Positions 17,184 to 26,421 of a stretch of 64,000 bases of DNA are shown here, piece after piece. The stretch covers positions 2,542,001 to 2,606,000 of the forward strand of contig NZ_CAJHAF010000001.1 of the NCBI RefSeq assembly GCF_904846315.1. The letters run 5' to 3'. Source of the stretch: Psychrobacter jeotgali. Its GTDB lineage: Bacteria; Pseudomonadota; Gammaproteobacteria; Pseudomonadales; Moraxellaceae. The notes beneath the pieces are model-generated. The model made no database searches and had not been told where the DNA came from. It saw only the letters and a program-made list of their open reading frames with translations. Every line of letters starts with the position of its first letter. Position 1 is the first letter of the stretch. The translations under genes and the position numbers were made by a program.

Positions 17184-18848
17184 ATGAGTATGATAATGGA
17201 CGCTAAAGCTTTTAATAATGCACGTGATTCTAGCCACTGGGCGGATCTACAGGCGCTTGCCAAGCAGTCGTGGTCACTGACCGAACTGTTCTCTCAAGAT
17301 GATGAGCGTACCACACGTTTTAGTACGCAGTTTGGTGCGCTATATATGGACTATAGCAAACAATGTATCGACGATAAGGTGTTAGCAAGTTTATTAAACC
17401 TTGCTGATAGCTGTGACTTGCAAGGTCGTATTAAGGCGTTATTAAAAGGCGCAATGGTCAATAGCAGTGAGCAGCGAGCGGCGCTGCATACCGCGCTGCG
17501 TTTGCCCGAAAATGCCGAGCTACAGTTAGCAGAACAGAATGTCGTTGCTGATGTGCACCACAGTTTGATGCAAGTAGAGCGTTTATCAGCACGTATCAGG
17601 AATGGTACTTGGCGTGGGTTTTCGGGTAAGGCTATTACCGATGTGGTCAATATTGGGGTCGGTGGTTCTGACTTAGGACCGTTGATGGCTACTACTGCCC
17701 TGGATGAATGGGCTGATACTGACATTATGGTGCACTTTGTCTCAAACATGGATGGATCGCAGCTTGATAATCTGCTTAAACGCTTAAATGCTGAGACTAC
17801 GCTTTTTATCATTTCTTCTAAATCTTTTGGTACCGTTGATACCTTATCTAATGCTAAGACCGCGCTGTCATGGCTGCTGGCTACGGCAAAACTGCGAGCA
17901 GGTACTGAAGACAGCGTGCTACGTCGGCATTTTATTGGCATATCAGCCAATAGCGAAAAAATGAGTGCATGGGGAATTCACTCTGAGCATCAACTGCAGC
18001 TGTGGGAATGGGTTGGTGGTCGCTTTTCTTTATGGTCGGCAATTGGGCTAGCTATTGCTGTGCGTATTGGGATGAGCCAATTTCGGGAACTGCTGGCAGG
18101 CGCGCATAGTATGGACGAGCATTTTGCTCATGCTGAATTTGCGCATAATCTACCGGTATTATTAGGGCTGCTTGCCGTTTGGAACAGTACCTTTTTGCAC
18201 ATTCATGGACATACGGTGTTGCCTTACGATGGCAGACTCAAATATCTGCCTAGTTATTTGACTCAGTTGGAGATGGAGAGTAATGGTAAGTCAGTGACGC
18301 ATGAAGGCACTCGTATCGATTATGATACCTGTCCTATTCTGTGGGGCGAGATTGGCTCCGATGCCCAGCATGCATTTTATCAGCTCTTGCATCAAGGAAC
18401 CCAGCACGTCTCTTGCGATTTTATTGCCTGCGTGCGCCATTATAATGATGACTCACAAAATGCATCGCTACAACAACAGCATCAATTATCACTGGCAAAT
18501 TGCTTGGCTCAAAGTCGAGTTTTAGCTTTTGGTAATGCTGCTATCGTCGATGATGCTACTACAGCGTGCGCAGCCGACAAGTATAAGCGTTACCGGGGTA
18601 ATCAGCCGTCAACCACGGTCTTACTTGATAAGTTGACGCCGCATAGTTTGGGGTCGCTCATTGCGCTATATGAGCATAAAGTCTATGTGATGGCCAGTAT
18701 TTGGAACATCAACCCCTTTGATCAATGGGGCGTTGAGATGGGTAAGCAGATGGCAGAGACGGTTTATAATGCTTTGCAGCAAGAAAGTAGCGGTCAATTT
18801 GATAGCTCAACCAATCAGCTGCTCGCGCATATCAATCAGCTGTCTTAG
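17184..18848 (+). CDS. pgi: Glucose-6-phosphate isomerase
   Basis: Interconverts glucose-6-phosphate and fructose-6-phosphate. 554 residues, close to the family norm of about 550. Visible blocks are NIGVGGSDLGPLM, ISSKSFGTVDTLSNA (phosphate loop), LEMESNGKSV with the catalytic glutamate region, and WGEIGSDAQHAFYQLLHQGT. It starts 3 bp after galU (ATG at 17184, second ATG at 17196). With galE, galU and pgm it links central sugars to UDP-sugars. Confidence 0.93.
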   Translation: MSMIMDAKAFNNARDSSHWADLQALAKQSWSLTELFSQDDERTTRFSTQFGALYMDYSKQCIDDKVLASLLNLADSCDLQGRIKALLKGAMVNSSEQRAALHTALRLPENAELQLAEQNVVADVHHSLMQVERLSARIRNGTWRGFSGKAITDVVNIGVGGSDLGPLMATTALDEWADTDIMVHFVSNMDGSQLDNLLKRLNAETTLFIISSKSFGTVDTLSNAKTALSWLLATAKLRAGTEDSVLRRHFIGISANSEKMSAWGIHSEHQLQLWEWVGGRFSLWSAIGLAIAVRIGMSQFRELLAGAHSMDEHFAHAEFAHNLPVLLGLLAVWNSTFLHIHGHTVLPYDGRLKYLPSYLTQLEMESNGKSVTHEGTRIDYDTCPILWGEIGSDAQHAFYQLLHQGTQHVSCDFIACVRHYNDDSQNASLQQQHQLSLANCLAQSRVLAFGNAAIVDDATTACAADKYKRYRGNQPSTTVLLDKLTPHSLGSLIALYEHKVYVMASIWNINPFDQWGVEMGKQMAETVYNALQQESSGQFDSSTNQLLAHINQLS

Positions 18849-18905
18849 AGGCTCTAGAGTGCATAGTCAGCTGCAAGTAAAACGGCTACATAGATTTGAG
18901 TGCGC

Positions 18906-18971
18906 ACTGGTATAAATTTTACCCAGCTTCTGTCAGTGTAGATACAGCACGCCAGTAAAATTTATACCAGT
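18906..18971. repeat. Inverted repeat with perfect 17-base arms after pgi
   Basis: Arms at 18906-18922 and 18955-18971 are exact reverse complements (ACTGGTATAAATTTTAC) around a 32-base loop. Flanking GCGC tetramers at 18902 and 18976 extend the symmetry loosely. There is no T-run, so it is not a standard terminator. It has the look of a small dispersed repeat. I saw no second copy in the window. Confidence 0.6.
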
Positions 18972-19050
18972 TTGAGCGCTATGTTATTTTAAAATGTATC
19001 GACTATATGCTAATAGCATTATCTCTTATAAAAAAACAAAAGGTAAAGGT

Positions 19051-20388
19051 ATGAGCTCTGATTTCGTCACTGGTTCTAACACATCTAAAATTTGTGTCCT
19101 TATTGGCCATGGTATTGAAGCCATTACCAGCGCCGTAGTGTTGGCAAGTTTGGGACAAAAAGTTCATATTTACGCTGATGAAGATAAGCTTGCAAAACGT
19201 TTGCAGCAGTATAGTTTTGAGCATCACTTGCAAGCATTATGGCAGCTCTATATTCAGCAGCAACAAATTACTAGTCAACCCTTACCCGTTAGCGCTGAAG
19301 CTTTAATAACCACCTATGAGACGGCTAATGAGCATGACAACTCACAAATTGCCCTTTATTGGTTGTTTTTGGATGATATAAAGTCGCAGTGGCAAAATGC
19401 TAGCTGGATTAATGCCTTTAACCAAAGCCAACAGCAGAGCCAGCCGATTATCATGAGCGGTATTGAGCCTCTAGGTAAGCTTGCAGCGCTGGCCGAGCGT
19501 TTGAAACGGGCGTGGGTATACTATATTCCTTTTGTTTTTTTACAAGACGGTGAAGCTTATAGCTCAATGCTAGCGCCCTCAATATGGTTACTAGGTGAGA
19601 AAACCCCCGATAGTAGCCAACATCTAACGGCACTCCAGCCTTTAATGCAGCAGGCTCGTGCTTATCATAACGCTGATATTGCGACGATAGAGTTTGCGCG
19701 TAGTAGTATCATGGCGATGCTAGCTACTCGCGTAAGCTTTATGAATGAGATGTCGCGCTTAGCGGATAGCCAAAATATTGATATCCAGCGAGTCAGCCAA
19801 ATTATGGGACTTGATGCGCGTGTTGGCGGCAGTTATTTACAAGCAGGTTGGGGCTTTGGAGGTAATACATTACCGACTGAGCTGACTAAGCTCAAGCAAT
19901 CTGCGCAAGATAAACGTGTGGGCATGCCGTTGTTAGAGTCAGTTATGCATATCAACGAAGATCAAAAAGAGCTGATATTCCGTAAGTTTTGGCAGTATTT
20001 TGATGGCTTTATCGATAATAAAACCGTGATGATTTGGGGTGGCAGCTATAAGCCAGGATCAGGACGTACTGCAGGATCCGCTATTCATCCTTTGCTTGAA
20101 TTATTGTGGTCGTATAATATTCATACGCTGGTTTATAGCGATAAAGCCAAGCCTGAATTGGCTGAACGTTATGGACAGCAGCCGCTGTTGCAACTGATTG
20201 AAAGCCCTTATCAAGCGCTTGATAAGGCACAGGCTATTTTCATCATTAGTTGGTCTGCGAAAGATAGGTTAGATATTGCCAGACTTAACCAGCAAGCAAT
20301 ACCTATATTTGATGCCCAAAATGCACTAACTCGCTCGCAAATAGGCGACTTGGTAGGAGATTATAGAGGTATTGGTCGTACTAAATAA
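19051..20388 (+). CDS. Degenerate UDP-glucose/GDP-mannose dehydrogenase-like protein
   Basis: A 445-residue protein with the three-part architecture of nucleotide-sugar dehydrogenases: N-terminal Rossmann domain, central dimer helix region, C-terminal UDP-binding domain. The central block LATRVSFMNEMSRLAD and the GFGGNTLP segment (268-275) align with the family's LATKISFINE and GFGGSCFPKD. The catalytic cysteine is Thr273, the catalytic lysine position is Arg217, the following asparagine position is Met221, and the nucleotide motif is GHGIEA (G19-A24), not GxGxxG. It is therefore unlikely to oxidise UDP-glucose in the usual way. The start at 19051 is chosen for its AAAGGTAAAGGT site; the frame opens at 18994. 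It occupies the position of ugd in the Acinetobacter galU-ugd-pgi-galE-pgm block. The role is unknown. Confidence 0.75.
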   Translation: MSSDFVTGSNTSKICVLIGHGIEAITSAVVLASLGQKVHIYADEDKLAKRLQQYSFEHHLQALWQLYIQQQQITSQPLPVSAEALITTYETANEHDNSQIALYWLFLDDIKSQWQNASWINAFNQSQQQSQPIIMSGIEPLGKLAALAERLKRAWVYYIPFVFLQDGEAYSSMLAPSIWLLGEKTPDSSQHLTALQPLMQQARAYHNADIATIEFARSSIMAMLATRVSFMNEMSRLADSQNIDIQRVSQIMGLDARVGGSYLQAGWGFGGNTLPTELTKLKQSAQDKRVGMPLLESVMHINEDQKELIFRKFWQYFDGFIDNKTVMIWGGSYKPGSGRTAGSAIHPLLELLWSYNIHTLVYSDKAKPELAERYGQQPLLQLIESPYQALDKAQAIFIISWSAKDRLDIARLNQQAIPIFDAQNALTRSQIGDLVGDYRGIGRTK

Positions 20389-20438
20389 GCACTGTACCTA
20401 TTTTAAAACGTGTTAACTATATAATTAATTTAAAAGTA

Positions 20439-20488
20439 CCTAAATAAAAAGAGTGTTGATTTAATAACCAACACTCTTTTTATTTAGG
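20439..20488. terminator. Bidirectional terminator, 20-base perfect arms
   Basis: Arms 20439-20458 and 20469-20488 are exact reverse complements (CCTAAATAAAAAGAGTGTTG) with a 10-base loop, and both strands end in T-rich tracts. It serves the convergent ugd-like gene and pgm. Confidence 0.85.
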
Positions 20489-20499
20489 TTAGGCTTAAT

Positions 20500-22008
20500 T
20501 TAAGCGGCTACCGCTCCTTGAGACTCAAGCCATTGCTCAATCTCTTCAATCTTAGTCGCCAGCAGCTGTTCATCGCCACGGGCTTCAATGTTTAGGCGAA
20601 TCAGTGGCTCAGTATTAGAGGCTCGTAAATTAAAGCGCCATTCGCCAAAGTTTAGACTTAAACCATCCAAAGTTGATTTTTCAGGGTTTTGGGCGCTGTA
20701 TTTATCTTCAATGCTGGCGATGATGGTGTTAGCATCATGGTCAGTTAGACGGAAATTAAGCTCACCTGAGCTCGGATAATCGCTGATATAACCGGTAACC
20801 AATTCTGACAAGGTTTTGCCGGTAATGGATAACAGCTCAATGGTTAATAACCACGGAATCATGCCGCTATCGCAATAAAAGAAGTCACGGAAATAATGAT
20901 GAGCGGACATCTCGCCGCCATAGATAGCGCCAGATTCACGCATTACTTGCTTGATAAAGGAGTGTCCAGATTTACTAATCACACCTTTGCCATGGTGCGC
21001 GGCAATCACGGCTTCGGTGTTGTAGATGACACGAGGGTCATAGACGATAGATTCGCCCGGATACTTATTCAAAAACGCTTGCGCCAGCATGCCCACTACG
21101 TAACTGCCATCGATAAATTCGCCCTTTTCATCGAATAAAAAACAGCGATCAAAGTCGCCATCAAAGGCAATGCCTAAGTCCGCTTGATGTTGGGTAACCG
21201 TTTGCTGGGTAGCGGTTCTATTGGCTAGAATCATGGGATTGGGGATGCCATTGGGGAAGCTACCATCAGGCTCATGATACAGTTTAATGACCTCAATCGG
21301 TGACTCTGCCTGCTCAAGTTTATCAATCAATAAATCGACCACAGGGCCTGCGCTACCATTGCCTGAGTTGATAACCAATTTTAATGGTTTTAGTTTAGCG
21401 GTATCGATAAAGCTCATGATATGGTCAACGTAAGCGCTTTTATCGGTCAATAGCTTTAACTCGCCTGCTTTATTATTAGTAGTAAATTGTCCTGACTCGG
21501 CTAGAGCCTGAATCTCAGCCAAACCATCATCGCCGCTAATGGGTTTTGAGTGTTCTTTGACCAGCTTTAGCCCGTTGTAGTTAATAGGATTATGGCTTGC
21601 CGTGACTTCGATACCGCCAAGTGCTTGATAATGACTGGTGGCAAAATAAACCTCTTCAGTACCGGTCATACCCAAATCAATCGCATCGACGCCAGCATCG
21701 ATAATGCCTTTGATGGTTGCTTGTTTGAGAGCTTCGCTTGAGTGGCGAATATCGCTACCGATAATGATGGCAGGCTGTAAATCTGCCGTATCATCAGCTT
21801 GCTCATTTTTATAACGCTGATATAGTATTTGCGCAAAGGCACGCCCAATACGATAAGCAATCGCTTCATCGAGATCAGTCCCAAGCTCACCACGAATATC
21901 ATAAGCTTTAAAGGAGTCTATAGTAATAGGCGTAAATTCAGCCGCGGGCTCATAGCTTGTAGTTGTAGGGCTTGTGATTGAAGGGCTTTTCGCTGCAGAA
22001 ATAGACAT
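20500..22008 (-). CDS. algC: Phosphomannomutase/phosphoglucomutase
   Basis: Alpha-D-phosphohexomutase (AlgC/ManB/Pgm type) interconverting hexose 1- and 6-phosphates to supply GalU. 502 residues, somewhat longer than Pseudomonas AlgC through an N-terminal tail rich in Ser and Thr. It shows the phosphoserine loop TASHNPINYNGLK, the metal loop DGDFDRC, the sugar loop GGEMSAHHYF and the phosphate loop RASNTEPLIRLN, in the family order. Convergent with the ugd-like gene and divergent from mazG. Whether it prefers mannose or glucose phosphates cannot be told from sequence alone. Confidence 0.9.
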   Translation of the reverse strand: MSISAAKSPSITSPTTTSYEPAAEFTPITIDSFKAYDIRGELGTDLDEAIAYRIGRAFAQILYQRYKNEQADDTADLQPAIIIGSDIRHSSEALKQATIKGIIDAGVDAIDLGMTGTEEVYFATSHYQALGGIEVTASHNPINYNGLKLVKEHSKPISGDDGLAEIQALAESGQFTTNNKAGELKLLTDKSAYVDHIMSFIDTAKLKPLKLVINSGNGSAGPVVDLLIDKLEQAESPIEVIKLYHEPDGSFPNGIPNPMILANRTATQQTVTQHQADLGIAFDGDFDRCFLFDEKGEFIDGSYVVGMLAQAFLNKYPGESIVYDPRVIYNTEAVIAAHHGKGVISKSGHSFIKQVMRESGAIYGGEMSAHHYFRDFFYCDSGMIPWLLTIELLSITGKTLSELVTGYISDYPSSGELNFRLTDHDANTIIASIEDKYSAQNPEKSTLDGLSLNFGEWRFNLRASNTEPLIRLNIEARGDEQLLATKIEEIEQWLESQGAVAA

Positions 22009-22167
22009 CAGCTTAATATTCCTTATACTTGATTATAATTAACAATGGGTTAGAAATAGTTTGACGATAAGGACAATGATACACTAACCGCTAATTGGAT
22101 TCATTGCCGTCATGTGTTTTTGCTGCGAGCTGATCAGAATAAATAAAAAAATATAAGAGTATCTATA

Positions 22168-23025
22168 ATGATGAAAGACAAACAAATTTTACCGCCTCAG
22201 CCCGTAAAAGGCACGCCTGCTGCTACCGGAGAGCTTGATGACCTTTTAGCATTAATGGCGCGCTTGCGAGTAGACTGTCCGTGGGATAAAAAACAGACCA
22301 ATCATAGTTTAATTCCTTATGCTATCGAAGAAGCTTATGAGCTCGGCGAGGCGGTACAAACAGACGATGATGAGGATATCAAAGGCGAGCTTGGCGATGT
22401 GTTGTTACAAGTCATTTTTCATTGCCAGCTTTATGCTGAGCAGGGCCGCTTTGATCTCAGCGATGTCATCACCACCTTGCAACAAAAGCTGATTCGCCGG
22501 CATCCCCATGTGTTTGAACGTGAAACTCTAAAAGATGAAATGGCGGTAAAAGCCCGTTGGGACGAGATTAAAGCGGAAGAAAATGAAGCACGAGCAGCTC
22601 GCGGCAAGCCCCGTCGGCGTTTAGATGCAACCAAAGCGGGGAGCGCTTTAATGCAAGCGCAGTCCTTACAAAAACAAGCTTCAAAACTGGGCTTTGACTG
22701 GCAAAATGTCAGCGGCGCATTTGCTAAGCTTGATGAAGAAATAAGTGAATTAAAGAGCGAACTATTGGATAAATCCCAAGCTGAGATAGAAGCTAATATC
22801 GCTGATATCGAAAAAGAATTAGGCGATTGTATGTTTGCCTTAGTCAATGTGGCACGTAAACTGGATCTAGATGCGGAAGCGGCATTGCTTACTTGTGTTC
22901 ATAAATTCAAATCACGTTTTGGCTACATTGAAACGCAACTAGAGACTAGAGGTAAACGCCTTGAAGATAGTCATTTAAGCGAGATGGATGCGTTATGGGA
23001 GTCAGCCAAACAGCATGAACGCTAA
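22168..23025 (+). CDS. mazG: Nucleoside triphosphate pyrophosphohydrolase
   Basis: House-cleaning all-alpha NTP pyrophosphohydrolase. 285 residues with two MazG domains. The first (about 20-125) has RLRVDCPWDKKQTNHSL and EEAYELGEAV...GELGDVLLQV carrying the metal-binding EExxE and ExxD residues. The second (about 165-275) has DEEISELKSE and EKELGDCMFALVNVARKL. Length compares with 263 in E. coli. Its last codons overlap the start of the ComEA-like gene by 11 bases. Confidence 0.93.
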   Translation: MMKDKQILPPQPVKGTPAATGELDDLLALMARLRVDCPWDKKQTNHSLIPYAIEEAYELGEAVQTDDDEDIKGELGDVLLQVIFHCQLYAEQGRFDLSDVITTLQQKLIRRHPHVFERETLKDEMAVKARWDEIKAEENEARAARGKPRRRLDATKAGSALMQAQSLQKQASKLGFDWQNVSGAFAKLDEEISELKSELLDKSQAEIEANIADIEKELGDCMFALVNVARKLDLDAEAALLTCVHKFKSRFGYIETQLETRGKRLEDSHLSEMDALWESAKQHER

Positions 23026-23389
23026 AAATAAGCGTAAGCGCACGGATTTTTATCTTTACCTTATCATTGGCGCATTTATGTCAATAGCTTATAGTCATAA
23101 TGCTCAAGCAGAGCCATGTTTTGATAATGTACAAAGTGCCTATAACTATCTATTGCAACAAGAAAAACTAGAGCTGCAAGCTCGTACCCAAATGGGGGTA
23201 AATATAAATCGGGCTAATGAGGGCGAGCTGACCTCTTTAAATGGAATTGGCAGCAGTAAGGCTCAGGCTATTATCTTATATCGTGAGATGTTTGGGCCGT
23301 TTAAGACGATTGATGAATTAGCAAAGGTCAAAGGTATCGGCGCTAAAACTATAGAAAAAAATAGAGCACGCTTACAAGTGCAAGACTAA
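23015..23389 (+). CDS. ComEA-like helix-hairpin-helix protein
   Basis: Small exported DNA-binding protein, 124 residues. A basic N-terminus and hydrophobic stretch (about 10-30) ending in NAQA looks like a signal peptide. A conserved ComEA domain at the C-terminus (VNINRANEGELTSLNGIG, KAQAIILYRE, KVKGIGAKTIEKNRARL) forms the non-specific DNA-binding (HhH)2 fold. ComEA proteins ratchet incoming DNA in the periplasm during natural transformation, which would fit a competent Moraxellaceae host. The start at 23015 overlaps the mazG end. The open frame reaches 22988. Confidence 0.85.
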   Translation: MNAKNKRKRTDFYLYLIIGAFMSIAYSHNAQAEPCFDNVQSAYNYLLQQEKLELQARTQMGVNINRANEGELTSLNGIGSSKAQAIILYREMFGPFKTIDELAKVKGIGAKTIEKNRARLQVQD

Positions 23390-23557
23390 CTAGCCTATGT
23401 TTGCTTATTAATGGTTGATTATTTTTTTTTAAATAGCATATAGTCATTATCATAACCCACCTAGCAAGCCCAAAATTTGTTAGACTATCCTATACATCCG
23501 CCTGTTGAACGCTGGGTTCATCAAGGGTGGTTAAGAATACCGGCGAGGAGTAGATGC

Positions 23558-25708
23558 ATGGCCGAGCGTGCCGCCAAGCAGTTAGAACTGAATAAATCTG
23601 AATTACCCAATTCTATTACCGAAGTGATTGCCACTTTATCCCGTGCAGGCTTTGAGGCCTATATCGTAGGCGGCGGTGTGCGTGACACTTTGTTAGGCCT
23701 GCAGCCCAAAGACTTCGATGCCGTTACTGATGCCAAGCCGCATGAAATCAAAGACGTCTTTGGTAAACGTTGCCGCATCATTGGTCGGCGCTTCCAGTTG
23801 GCACATGTATACTCAGGCCGTGAATTGATTGAGGTGGCGACTTTTCGTGGTCCGCCCAATAATAATGCCAATACCAATCAAGATGGCATGATTCTGCGTG
23901 ACAATGTTTGGGGCGATATCAAGCAAGATTTTGCTCGTCGTGATTTTTCTATCAATGCGCTTTATTATCAGCCATTAAAAGGCGTGGTGCATGATTTTTG
24001 TGGCGCGCTGAAAGATATTAAAAATAAGACCATTCGCCTGTTAGGTCATGCGCCAGTCCGTATCGAAGAAGATCCGGTACGCTTATTACGCGCGCTACGT
24101 TTCAAGGCGAAATTGGGTTTTGAGTTTGATAAAGAGCTCTCCGAGCAGTTCCACGATGATAATTGGGCGCTGCTCGAACAAATATCGCCGCATCGTCTCT
24201 ATGATGAGACCCAAAAGATGTTTACTGGCGGTTATTTAGTGCCTTTACTGCCCCTGTTATTTGAATCGGGTGCGATTGATAGTTTGATTATTTACCCGCC
24301 CTCTGAGCCGAGCGCTTTGGTTCAACAAGTAGCTATCAATACCGATAAACGTATTGCTGCTGGCAAGAGTATCAACCCTGCTTTCTTTTATGCTGCACTA
24401 CTGTGGGAGAATTACCTGCACCAATTAGAAAAGGCCAAGAAGCGCAATATGCCCTTTGCCGAAGCACAACTGCATGCTGCTCATAAAGTGGTTGATCGCC
24501 AGCGTATTAAGACCGCTATTCCTAAATTTGCCGAGCAGTTTATCCGTGATATCTGGATTTTACAGCCTAAGCTATCTGCTCCGCGTAGTAAACAGATTGA
24601 ACAGCTCGCCGAGCATCCGCGCTTTCGAGCTGGTTTTGACTTTTTATTACTGCGCGAGCAATGCGGTGATGCCGAGCATCCTTTGTCTGAATCGACTAAT
24701 GGGATGGGCGAGTGGTGGCAGACTTATCAAACCTTGTCTGAAAAAGAGCAGCAACAAGCTATTGAAGATTTTGATGAGAATATTCGCCGCGGTGCTTATA
24801 AACAAGGGAAGCGTGGTCGCGGACGTAACCGTCAACAGCAACCTGATCATCAGGCTATGGACAGTCATGCAAAGCAAGATGACGCCAAAACTTATCAGGA
24901 TTCCAAACAAAGCCGTGCTAAATCAACTATTGAGCAAGCGATGAATGATACTGCAAGCATCCCATCAAAGCGCCGTCGCCGTCCTGAAGATAGTGCGGTG
25001 CCAACAGAATCGCCAGTCAAATCCAAGCAAGCTACTAGCAAAAAATCTGCTAATAATCAGTACCCTAGTAATGAACAGGTTAAGCAGGATAATGCTGAGC
25101 TTGCGCAGCTGCAAGCGCTATCGCTGGTTAATAGCCAGCATCAAAGCTCAGACCAGCAGCGCACCTCGAAGCCCGAGCCTTTGTTTGTCATTGAGCAAGA
25201 ACGGGTAGTGCCGCCGCTAAATAAGCAGTCATCTAGTGAGAACAAGACTCATACTAAGGGCGACCGCAAAGCCGTTAGTAATGTAAAGACGGCAGATACC
25301 CAGTCTGAGACTAGAGCCGCTCAAGTAGTTCAAGACCAACAAAGTAGCGATAAGCCAGTTCAGTCGCAACCGTCTGATAAACAACAAGCTGCTGACAAAG
25401 CTGCTGATAGAATTACCAAAGTGGCGCAAACACCGCAATTGGTGAGCTTGAGTAATGAGCCGATACCTCATAAGCGTCGTCGTCGCCAACCTAGTGCTAC
25501 GCCGGACAGTAATAGCCATAACTCAGTTAAAGCCAAAACTAAGTATCAAAAAAAAGCCCCAAAAGTTGTAGAGCCGCCTAAAACTAGTGCTAATAAGACT
25601 GATAATAGCAAGGCAACCTCGCAGCCGGTTAGTCAGACACTATCTGTCAATAAAAAGGGGCCTGTACCAGCGAAGCGCCGCCGCCGTCAGCCCAGTAGCA
25701 ATGCTTAG
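23558..25708 (+). CDS. pcnB: Poly(A) polymerase with long basic C-terminal tail
   Basis: Class II nucleotidyltransferase that adds 3' poly(A) tails and promotes RNA decay. From the ATG at 23558, which has GAGGAG seven bases upstream, the protein has 716 residues against about 450-480 for typical PcnB. The catalytic core is clear: AYIVGGGVRDTLLG, KDFDAVTD with the metal aspartates, RRDFSINALYY and the RNA-binding EEDPVRLLRALRFKAKLGF. After about residue 425 it becomes a Gln-, Lys- and Ser-rich tail with a KRGRGRNRQQQ patch and three copies of PxKRRRR followed by a proline a residue or two later, at about 24958, 25462 and 25663. An in-frame TTG at 23477 is less likely. folK follows, as in many gammaproteobacteria. 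Confidence 0.92.
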   Translation: MAERAAKQLELNKSELPNSITEVIATLSRAGFEAYIVGGGVRDTLLGLQPKDFDAVTDAKPHEIKDVFGKRCRIIGRRFQLAHVYSGRELIEVATFRGPPNNNANTNQDGMILRDNVWGDIKQDFARRDFSINALYYQPLKGVVHDFCGALKDIKNKTIRLLGHAPVRIEEDPVRLLRALRFKAKLGFEFDKELSEQFHDDNWALLEQISPHRLYDETQKMFTGGYLVPLLPLLFESGAIDSLIIYPPSEPSALVQQVAINTDKRIAAGKSINPAFFYAALLWENYLHQLEKAKKRNMPFAEAQLHAAHKVVDRQRIKTAIPKFAEQFIRDIWILQPKLSAPRSKQIEQLAEHPRFRAGFDFLLLREQCGDAEHPLSESTNGMGEWWQTYQTLSEKEQQQAIEDFDENIRRGAYKQGKRGRGRNRQQQPDHQAMDSHAKQDDAKTYQDSKQSRAKSTIEQAMNDTASIPSKRRRRPEDSAVPTESPVKSKQATSKKSANNQYPSNEQVKQDNAELAQLQALSLVNSQHQSSDQQRTSKPEPLFVIEQERVVPPLNKQSSSENKTHTKGDRKAVSNVKTADTQSETRAAQVVQDQQSSDKPVQSQPSDKQQAADKAADRITKVAQTPQLVSLSNEPIPHKRRRRQPSATPDSNSHNSVKAKTKYQKKAPKVVEPPKTSANKTDNSKATSQPVSQTLSVNKKGPVPAKRRRRQPSSNA

Positions 25709-25773
25709 TGACAGTGCTTAGTAACAGTATTTAATACGCATCACCACAAATTGAATAGAATAAAGCTATAACT

Positions 25774-26370
25774 ATGAATAATTCCAGCGATAATAGAGAT
25801 CGCTCTAGCGATAGTGTGGATTCTAACGATTGTGCTGTCGTTGCTGAAAAGGGTAATAATCAGCACCAGCCTAAGTGGGTCGTTGGTTATGTAGGGTTAG
25901 GTAGCAACTTAGCCAATGAGCTGGGCTCACCTGTAGAGCATTTGCAACAAGCACTCGCAGGTTTGGCTGCTCATGAGCAAGTGCGCGAGGTGAGGGTCTC
26001 TTCTTTTTATGCCTCAGCCCCCATGGGCCCGCAAGATCAGCCTGACTTTGTCAATGCAGTAGCAGGATTTGAGACCACTTTAACGCCATTTGAGCTTTTG
26101 GCTTTTTGTCAGCAGTTAGAGCAGCAAGCCAAGCGTGCCCGTCTGCGCCGTTGGGGGGAACGCAGTCTCGATGTTGATATTTTGCTTTATGGTGATAAGC
26201 AGATTGCTACGCCGCAACTGACGGTTCCTCATGCTGGCTTGCCCGAACGCAATTTTGTATTGGTACCATTACGAGAGCTGGCGCCAGCGCTGACTATCGC
26301 TGGTAAACCAATAAATGACTATGCAGCAAGTGCAGACTGGACAGGGCTAAAGCTACTAACAGAGTGCTGA
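25774..26370 (+). CDS. folK: HPPK, 2-amino-4-hydroxy-6-hydroxymethyldihydropteridine diphosphokinase
   Basis: Transfers pyrophosphate from ATP to hydroxymethyldihydropterin in folate synthesis. The 198 residues comprise a charged Ser/Asp/Asn-rich leader of about 35 residues, then the HPPK fold with YVGLGSNLANE, SSFYASAPMGPQDQPDFVNAV, and RLRRWGERSLDVDILLYGD followed by VPHAGLPERNFVL, all family signatures. It lies between pcnB and panB, a conserved order. Confidence 0.93.
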   Translation: MNNSSDNRDRSSDSVDSNDCAVVAEKGNNQHQPKWVVGYVGLGSNLANELGSPVEHLQQALAGLAAHEQVREVRVSSFYASAPMGPQDQPDFVNAVAGFETTLTPFELLAFCQQLEQQAKRARLRRWGERSLDVDILLYGDKQIATPQLTVPHAGLPERNFVLVPLRELAPALTIAGKPINDYAASADWTGLKLLTEC

Positions 26371-26421
26371 TTAAGTTGCTAGTGAGCATAGACTAGCTGA
26401 TATAGAGATATTGAGGGTTAT

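Noticed and set aside
15179..22008. The galE-galU-pgi-ugd-like-pgm block as a capsule or O-antigen locus
   Set aside because: No wzx, wzy, glycosyltransferase or export gene is present; only precursor-supply genes.
23477..23557. Upstream TTG start for pcnB
   Set aside because: The ATG at 23558 has GAGGAG seven bases before it. The extension has no family resemblance.
24456..24944. 162-codon alternative frame inside pcnB
   Set aside because: Shadow of the pcnB reading frame; no start signal or domain.
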